64,000 nucleotides of DNA, taken from positions 248,001-312,000 of the forward strand of contig JANVFP010000022.1 of assembly GCA_027919835.1 (NCBI GenBank), in the 5' to 3' direction. The translations under genes were made by a program, and so were the position numbers. Below the pieces are notes generated by a model. The model did not search any database and was not told where the DNA came from. It worked only from the letters and a program-made list of their open reading frames with translations. How positions within the stretch are numbered: the first letter of the stretch is position 1; every line of letters starts with the position of its first letter. This document shows, one piece after another, positions 57,899 through 64,000 of the stretch. This DNA is from Lentinula raphanica. Taxonomy: Eukaryota; Basidiomycota; Agaricomycetes; Agaricales; Omphalotaceae.

Positions 57899-57906
57899 AT
57901 ATACTC
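57899..57906. repeat. Right target-site duplication ATATACTC
   Basis: The 8 bases directly right of the foldback element, identical to 55070-55077. Confidence 0.85.
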
Positions 57907-58011
57907 ATGTAATACTTGAACGATCTCCTTTGCAACGACTTTTACATATATATCCTTATTATATACTAATACTAAACAAAGCCACTTCACCAATGCTTGC
58001 CAATCCTAACA

Positions 58012-59432
58012 TTAGGAAACAACGACAGGCCATCCAGAAGAGAAATCAAGATAGTTGATGCCCAAATAGGATGGTCCGCCTATGGGGTCACTCAATTTCA
58101 CGTAGTGGTACACCATCACATCGCGCCCAGTGACTGGGTCAGCAAAGATGCTTTGGCCTGTGTAACAACCTTTTCAGCGAATGATGATATCAAACAAAAG
58201 GAAGATTCCTCACCTCCAGGAGCGTAGACATTGTCATGCGATCCAAGAACAAGTGTCCCAGTGGGCGGGTCAAGGTCCAAGGTAATGTCGTTCCCGAGTT
58301 CACCGTAGAAAGGTCCTTGGCCGTCTGCCCCACGACCCACGAGAACTTTGTACTCTTGGCCAGCGGCAGGACGAGAGGTAGCCTACAATTAATATCATTC
58401 AGCAGAGATTGATTCGAATGAAAAGTTCGATTCGACCAGGGAACTGTGGCGAAGACAAACTCACCCCGACTAGAGGAGTGATACCGTCCGAGAAGAAACA
58501 GTAATAATAAGGCTGACTGGCGGGTTTGTAGACAAAGCCACCTTCGGCTCGTCTGCCGTTATACCCAGCAAGGTGGGTTCCGGGAGTAGGCTTCAAGTGA
58601 AAACTGTGTGAGTGACAGCCGTGGCAAGGTAGGGAAGAGTTGAGAAACGAACTGAGGCTTGATCGTTAACGCCAGGCCATAATCCAACTTGGTATATCCC
58701 ATTCCAATATGAGCCGAAAGTCAACTGTAGGCCAACAGTATCATCGATGATATTTGGATCAACTAGATTATGTTTGAAATACGTATGCCATCTGAGATTT
58801 GGAAACGGAAAACATGAAACTCACTCGCGTTGAAAACATCACCATCAACGGAGCTGATGACTTCTCCCAGATCAGTCCAAGTACCCGGCATCATAGAAGG
58901 ACTGGTGGCGACCCCAATAGCCGAATTTTGGCTGCCGATAGTTGAGACGGCGTAGTACAAGGTATACAGACCGTCAATGAAGTTGATGTCGGGAGCCCAT
59001 AGGTTACAGTTGCCGGCGATATTGATTATCGAGCAGGAAGGTAAGACTGAACCTACGTTTGTCCAGGGCCTAGTAGAGCAATATATGTTGATATGACTAG
59101 CCAAGACGAGTGGCAAAGCGTCCTACCCAGTGATGGCCGAACTAGTCCAGATAGCTATATCGCTTCCGGTAGAGAACACAAAATATTTCTGTATGATCGA
59201 ATCATATCTGAAACTCTGAGAGAGGGCAGGATGTCGCGTACCCCCAAGCCCGAATTGTACCAGATGGAGGGATCACGAACGACAACAGTATCTATCACAC
59301 GAATGAGTTTCCAATGAAAAACAATGCAAGGCAGATCTGCTCACCACTTCCTGCGATAGGATTTGGCGTCGCAGCGACCAACTTGTTCGTCAAGAGGCCG
59401 AGTAAGGATCCGATGATGATAGAACACTTCAT
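58012..59432 (-). CDS. Secreted endo-1,5-alpha-L-arabinanase, glycoside hydrolase family 43
   Basis: Hydrolyses the arabinan side chains of pectin outside the cell. ATG 59432 begins MKCSIIIGSLLGLLTNKLVA, a signal peptide; an ATG at 59465 would add 11 residues. The three catalytic acids of the five-bladed propeller are visible: Asp in VVVRDPSIWYNSGLG, joined across an intron to KYFVFSTGSDIAIW; Asp in GNCNLWAPDINFIDGLY; Glu in RRAEGGFVYKPASQPYYY. Further family landmarks are GVATSPSMMPGTWTDLG, LTFGSYWNGIYQV, QGPFYGEL and, in the last exon, DPVTGRDVMVYHYVKLSDP. Ends SGWPVVVS. About 330 residues in eight or so exons, full length for GH43 arabinanases. It fits a litter- or plant-associated fungus. 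Confidence 0.92.
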
Positions 59433-60458
59433 GAGGGATGGTTCGAAACGGATCTTCTGGCTCATGAAAGTATCTCCTTCATTATATACCTTGGGTTTAT
59501 TTCGCGTCCGCTTCCCGTTGATCATGCATGCTGGACAATGACGACGCCTTTGAATTAGGATATCACGATTCGAGATTGTTGCTCTTCTCGTGGTACTGTA
59601 CACGAGTACAGGAACTCGGACCTTGTGATATTTTGCGATTGTGACCACTGAGGTACTAAGTAGAAAGAAGGTCCAGAACAGGAGTTTCCTTTGCCAGCCG
59701 GGTACAACATCAGCCAGTCAAACCTAAGCGTCTTGAACAGAGCCCCAATTGCCCATGATACATGACATCGATGAGGACACTGAAGCTCCAAAGTGACCAG
59801 GCTTTCCAGTGAGGGGCAAGTGTTCGAAATCAGAGATTATTTACCGCCAAGTTCTCTATTCGGGGCTGTAGAACCGCAGAGAAAACACATGAGATTTACA
59901 GGAACTTCGTGCATGCTTCAGCGTTCAAGATCATCTCTCACAGTTTGGGGTGATACTCAATCACATCTGAGGTTTGTATACAGCGATCCTGTCGAAATTC
60001 GCTGAAGAAAATAACCGCGTGAATTCAGAGTATATAATTTCCAGCTGAGCTTATACCTACCTCAAACTTTCTGCAAGCATTGGAGTATAAAGGTATTTTC
60101 CGGAGTTTGCTAGGACCGGGGATGCGGGAAGAGGTTCGGATGATTTGAGCAATGGGGTCAGGGCATTCTCTGCAGTGATGTTTCTTGAGTAGTTCGTTCG
60201 CAGCTTGTAGCTCAAACTTGGTTGAGGACCGACATTCAAGTTGAGGTGGTTTGAGTGGCATTGATTCCACTCGTTGCCAGCAGCTGTCCCAGTATCAAGC
60301 TGACTCTTATGTGTGTAGAATGGGCAGCAAAGGTCGTTAGAGATGGCTAGTAAGTAGTATTGCTTTTGACGACGGTCATTGAGAAAGGAAAGAAATGCTG
60401 GGCGCTTATTTTATACCGAGGAGCGCTTGCTTAATCATTGGTTTGCTTCTGCCACGAA
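59433..60458. other. Divergent intergenic region, arabinanase / Dap1-like gene
   Basis: About 1.0 kb. Contains both promoters. Minus-strand frames at 59555-59791 and 60025-60270 and a plus-strand frame at 59793-60005 have no recognisable domain and no splice support, so I do not call genes. Nothing repetitive was seen. Confidence 0.4.
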
Positions 60459-61116
60459 ATGTCTGTTATCTCTTCTAATTCCAGCTTGATAACTGGTGCT
60501 TTGCTTGCAATTCCCCTTATTTACATACTCTACAAAGGTCTCAATTCCTCGTCTTCTCCGGGTGCACCCACTTCAGACTCTCCAAGTCCGACCAGCACTT
60601 CCTCAGAACAAGAACCAAAATCGATAATGCAGCCTGAACGTACAGACCTGCTTCCACCCAAAGATGATCCTTTCACGCTAGAAGACCTGAGAAACTATGA
60701 TGGGAGTGTAGCAGGGAAGCCAATATATGTGTCCATCAAAGGTAAATGAACATACACGACTCCAATAATCTCAGTCTACAGAGACTGACTTGCTCAACGT
60801 ATGAAGGAACTGTCTTTGATGTTAGCCACAAAAATGACGTCTACGGTCCCGGAAAGTCATACAATATCTTTGCTGGAAAGGATGGATCAAAGGGTTTGGG
60901 TATGAGCAGTCTTAAGGCAGAACATGCTGTACCAGATTACAGCGGGCTGGATGAGAAAGATATGAAGACACTCAATGATTGGCACGCGTTCTTTACGTGA
61001 GTCGCTGCCATCGCCCTTCTTGGACACTACTGACTGCCTATATTTCTCTCGCTAGAAAACGATACAACATAGTAGGACGTGTATCCGATCTTCCTGACGC
61101 TGTGAAGGATAAATGA
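60459..61116 (+). CDS. Cytochrome b5-like haem-binding membrane protein (Dap1/MAPR family)
   Basis: Membrane-anchored haem protein; family members bind and support Cyp51/Erg11 in sterol synthesis. ATG 60459 gives an N-terminal anchor (SSLITGALLAIPLIYILYKG), a Ser/Pro linker, then the b5-like fold: PFTLEDLRNYDGSVAGKPIY, VSIKG joined across an intron to TVFDVSHKNDVYGPGKSYNI, FAGKDGSKGLGMSSLKAEHA and LDEKDMKTLNDWHAFFTKRY. The YGPG-x-SY-x-x-FAG-x-D motif that supplies the axial Tyr ligand is intact. Ends GRVSDLPDAVKDK. About 180 residues, three exons. Confidence 0.9.
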
Positions 61117-61293
61117 GTGCTGGGAAATTAGCAGACTTAACATTCTACATGCTTCTCAGTGCTATTCTCTGTCATGTACAATAGTGGTTTTCGTGGAATT
61201 GACACCGGCTTCCGTTAAAAAGCCGCATGAGATGTCATCATCTCTTTCTTCCCTTCCGCCATCGATTCAACCATCATCAGAACATCGTTGACC

Positions 61294-63425
61294 ATGGATC
61301 AAGCTCAAGTTTGGCGACCAGAAGATACCGAACCTCCAGTCCCAGAAACCCCAGGTTCAGAAATCTTCAGGCCTGATATTCTCGATGCAATCGAGAAGAA
61401 GATCGAAGAGATGAGCAAAGAATTGAACGATCTCAGCTTGGACATACATGGTACGCTGGTACCTACTGCTGATTTGTGTGTGTGCAGTAATGCTCAATAC
61501 ACCTCTCGCTTGTCTCCAGCACATCCTGAATTAAAATACGAAGAAGCGTACGCGATACCCTATCCTGGGTCCGGGGTTTCTCCTGCTTATATCCATTGTA
61601 ACATCGTTGTTATAGGCGGACCCATGACGTTCTCACATCCTTCATGTCCAAGAAAGGATTCACAGTCGAAAAGCACTACCTTCTGCCTACGGCCTGGCTG
61701 GCAACATATAAGCACGGTCAAGGAGGGCGTACCATCGGTGTGAATTCTGAAGTAGGTGCCTACAAAACGATTTAACATGTCAGCTAATGCTGGCACAAGA
61801 TGGATGCCCTCCCTGGTGTTGGCCATGCATGTGGTCACAATCTCATTGCAATCGCCGGAGTAGCTGTGGCGTGTGCAATGAGGGCTGTCCTCGAACGATT
61901 CGACATTTCTGCCACTATCCAGTTGTTGGGTACACCGGGTAATTCTGCGCCTTCTTGTATCTGTTGATTCTCAATCTGAATCTTCATTTTCGCTCTTCTG
62001 GGTATCTTATTCAAAAAATTGTACCCAATCTTCACCAGCTGAAGAAGGTGGAGGTGGGAAGGTCAAACTACTGGATCGAGGGGCGTACAAGGATATGGCC
62101 GCTTGCCTGATGTGAGTATCCCCCCGATCCTTTCCCAAATCTATCGTTCCTTTCATATAATTGACTGACATACTCGAAGGTGTCACCCAGCACCTGGTCC
62201 AAAAGGTTCTGTCAATCTTTCCGGCAGTCTTGCTATCCAACAGCTGACTGTAGAGTATTTCGGGCACACGTCAGCACTCATTCAATCATTTCACCTGATG
62301 CAGAGAACGTTTACAATCTGACCACACAGTGCTCATGCGGCGTTGTCACCTTGGGAAGGCATAAACGCTCTCGATGCTGCAGTCCTGGCGTACAACAACA
62401 TATCTGCACTTCGACAGCAACTAAAGCCTACCGCTCGTGTGCATGGAATATTTGAAGGAAAAGATTGGGCGGTGAATGGTACGTTATCGATAACCAAGAG
62501 ACTTCTCTTCATGAACACTGCCAACTGGTTCTTCGTTCGTTTATTGATCTGTGCATATCTAGTCATCCCAGATTATGCGAAGTATCTGTGCTACATCAGA
62601 GCCCCGAATGCTGCTGAACTCAAGGAGGTCGTGGATCGAATCCTCCCTTGCTTTCCGTTCGTCCCTTTTTATTTTATGCTCTACACCGAGACATCCCTTC
62701 CAACACCACAACCGACAGCGCTGCCGCTCAAGCCACTGGTTGTGAGCATAAAATTAATATGGCTGAAAGTTTAACGGATATACATCAGAACAAGGCTCTT
62801 GGTAAGCAGTGACTACTTGTAAAGGTATCAATTCAGATTCAAACATAGAATTCAACAGGAGAGGAAGTCGCTAGAATAGTCAAAAGTCGGTACGGGGGGA
62901 TTGATTATGTCTGGGGTATCGCACATGCCTCCACGGATTTTGTAAGTCACCTTGGACTCTCATTCTGTCTTATGCTATTCCTCCCACTCATGAATGATAG
63001 GGAAATATAACTTACGGTATGTACTCTTTTCGCCAGTCTTAGGTTCAACACATCATAGAATCCCTCAAACCAACTTTTTTCAATAAGCGCTCCCGTCATT
63101 GCATCCTGGTTTCGGTACGCATAAAACTGTGCTCCATCGATGGATCTCTAAGCTGACGATTGCCTGTTTGAACGAACAGCGATTCCTACCGTCCCAAATG
63201 GTGGCAATCACACACGCGATTTTGCAGCTGCAGCGGCTACCCCAATAGCACACCAAGCTTGTTTAGATGTATCAAAAGCCTTGGCTGCAACAGGTATAAG
63301 GGTGCTAATCGATGATGCGTTCTATGCCGAGGTCAGTCTTGCTTCTGTTTCCAAGTTGAAAGATAAAATCTCTATGGGATATATTATAGGTGAAGAAAAC
63401 GTTCGAAGAGAAACAAAGACTCTGA
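61294..63425 (+). CDS. M20-family amidohydrolase (PM20D2/ACY1L2-like)
   Basis: Metal-dependent amidohydrolase or dipeptidase of the M20 family, PM20D2 type. ATG 61294 (MDQAQVWRPEDTEPPVPETP). Helix IEKKIEEMSKELNDLSLDIH leads into AHPELKYEEAYA. Metal site: EMDALPGVGHACGHN (Asp, His), with EEGGGGKVKLLDRGAYKDMA (Glu-Glu) and CHPAPGPKGSV (His) downstream. The lid domain has VEYFGHTAHAALSPWEGIN and ALDAAVLAYNNISALRQQL; the final exons give the C-terminal catalytic His region (PNGGNHTRDFAAAAATPIAH) and VKKTFEEKQRL. Roughly 430-450 residues, many 50-60 nt introns; several tiny exons around 62880-63120 are not resolved. The substrate is unknown. Confidence 0.87.
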
Positions 63426-63535
63426 AGGCCAACTGGTTATGAAATCGGATGCTCTTCCCCAAACGCTGTTGAACATACTATGGCATTGTATTATCGAATA
63501 CCAAACTTGAATGTCTCGTTCACATCCTATATACT

Positions 63536-64000
63536 TTAGTGATCTTCAGCATGAGATGAGTATTGACAATTTGCACCCCGAACGACTGAGCGAAGAATTG
63601 CATGATTCAGAATCTCAGCAGAACCACCATCGGATGCCAATACACCTATCGTCTCCTCATCATTGTCTAGCTTGTCGAGGTATTCACCAGCACCCGAAAA
63701 ATGAGCGACCTTGGCACAGGTTGCATGTAAAGCAAGCAACTCGGGATCGGGGACAGGATAAGTGTCAGGATCAGGAGTACTGAATATGACCGTCGAAGGA
63801 GGTTTTATCCGCCTGTCAATTGCTAAGAGGCAATAGCGATTCACAGCAGCCTTAGGTTCCGTCATCCACATCAACATTTATAAACCCATATCGTTTATTG
63901 ACCACGACTTACCGTTTTTTCAAAGTATACACCCAGTCGGTTGAACCAGTCATGGGTGTTCATTTCCAGTGTCATGACGTTGAAGAGTGAGTGGACTTTA
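63536..64000 (-). CDS. C-terminal part of a mushroom HNH-family protein (partial, runs off right edge)
   Basis: 3' end of a gene that enters from the right. The outer piece reads VHSLFNVMTLEMNTHDWFNR (63900-64000), the last piece DPELLALHATCAKVAHFSGA, then EYLDKLDNDEETIGVLASDG and a stop at 63536. This arrangement (SLxNVMTxExxxHDWF, then LLALHxACAxVAHxSGAxEY) is typical of the C-terminus of the large basidiomycete HNH-nuclease-like family; the HNH motif itself would lie outside the window. The exon join near 63830-63900 is not phase-clean in my reading, so the copy may be damaged or mis-spliced by me. Function unknown. Confidence 0.6.

Noticed and set aside
60025..60270. Small minus-strand gene upstream of the Dap1-like gene
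   Set aside because: 81 codons with no family resemblance, splice sites or signal peptide.

Overview
The window is nuclear DNA of a mushroom-forming basidiomycete (Agaricomycetes). The evidence is dense gene packing on both strands, many 45-60 nt GT-AG introns that often interrupt codons, compact intergenic spaces, an intron-containing nuclear tRNA, and fungal families such as mS33, Mre11, fungal MCU, an SMG7/Est1-like protein and the mushroom HNH family. I cannot assign a genus from sequence alone. Gene models below were spliced by eye, using reading frame and family alignment from memory; spans run from start codon to stop codon and include introns.

Layout. 0.8-6.3 kb: a very large SNF5 (SWI/SNF core subunit) gene on the minus strand. 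7.8-12.3 kb: a 2OG-Fe(II) oxygenase and a single-pass surface protein, both minus. 12.6-16.6 kb: a TPR-DnaJ cochaperone and an ArfGAP, plus. 16.9-20.6 kb: an F-box-like gene head to head with a ubiquitin-protease-like protein that seems to have lost its catalytic residues. 20.7 kb: tRNA-Glu(UUC). 20.9-26.4 kb: SDHAF4, GDP-L-fucose synthase, FAD synthetase, and the divergent ribosomal protein pair uS4/eL21. 26.6-31.7 kb: MRE11, a GDP-fucose-transporter-like protein with an 11-nt microexon, and a KPWE-domain (Pex39-like) protein. 32.2-38.8 kb: a SNF2 translocase and an Est1/SMG7-like protein. 39.3-42.0 kb: a SUZ-domain protein and a DUG1/CNDP2-type dipeptidase.

The second part is more accessory. 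42.3-44.9 kb is a 5'-truncated non-LTR retrotransposon ORF. 45.3-46.7 kb encodes the mitochondrial calcium uniporter. 47.4-51.3 kb holds a secreted protein made largely of tandem repeats, followed by two decayed partial copies of its helical domain. 52.0-55.0 kb is a divergent mitochondrial pair, mS33 and the SUV3 RNA helicase. 55.08-57.90 kb is the most striking structure: a foldback-type element with about 1.19-kb inverted arms, each built from roughly 158-bp tandem units, flanked by an 8-bp target-site duplication. 58.0-63.4 kb holds a GH43 arabinanase, a Dap1/MAPR-type haem-binding protein and an M20 amidohydrolase; an HNH-family gene runs off the right edge.

Themes. Many genes are arranged as head-to-head pairs with 96-300 bp between start codons, so shared promoters are likely. 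Two genes point to GDP-fucose synthesis and transport. Several encode mitochondrial functions (SDHAF4, MCU, mS33, SUV3). The outright unusual items are the foldback element, the catalytically degenerate USP-like protein, and the repeat-built secreted gene with its decaying copies.
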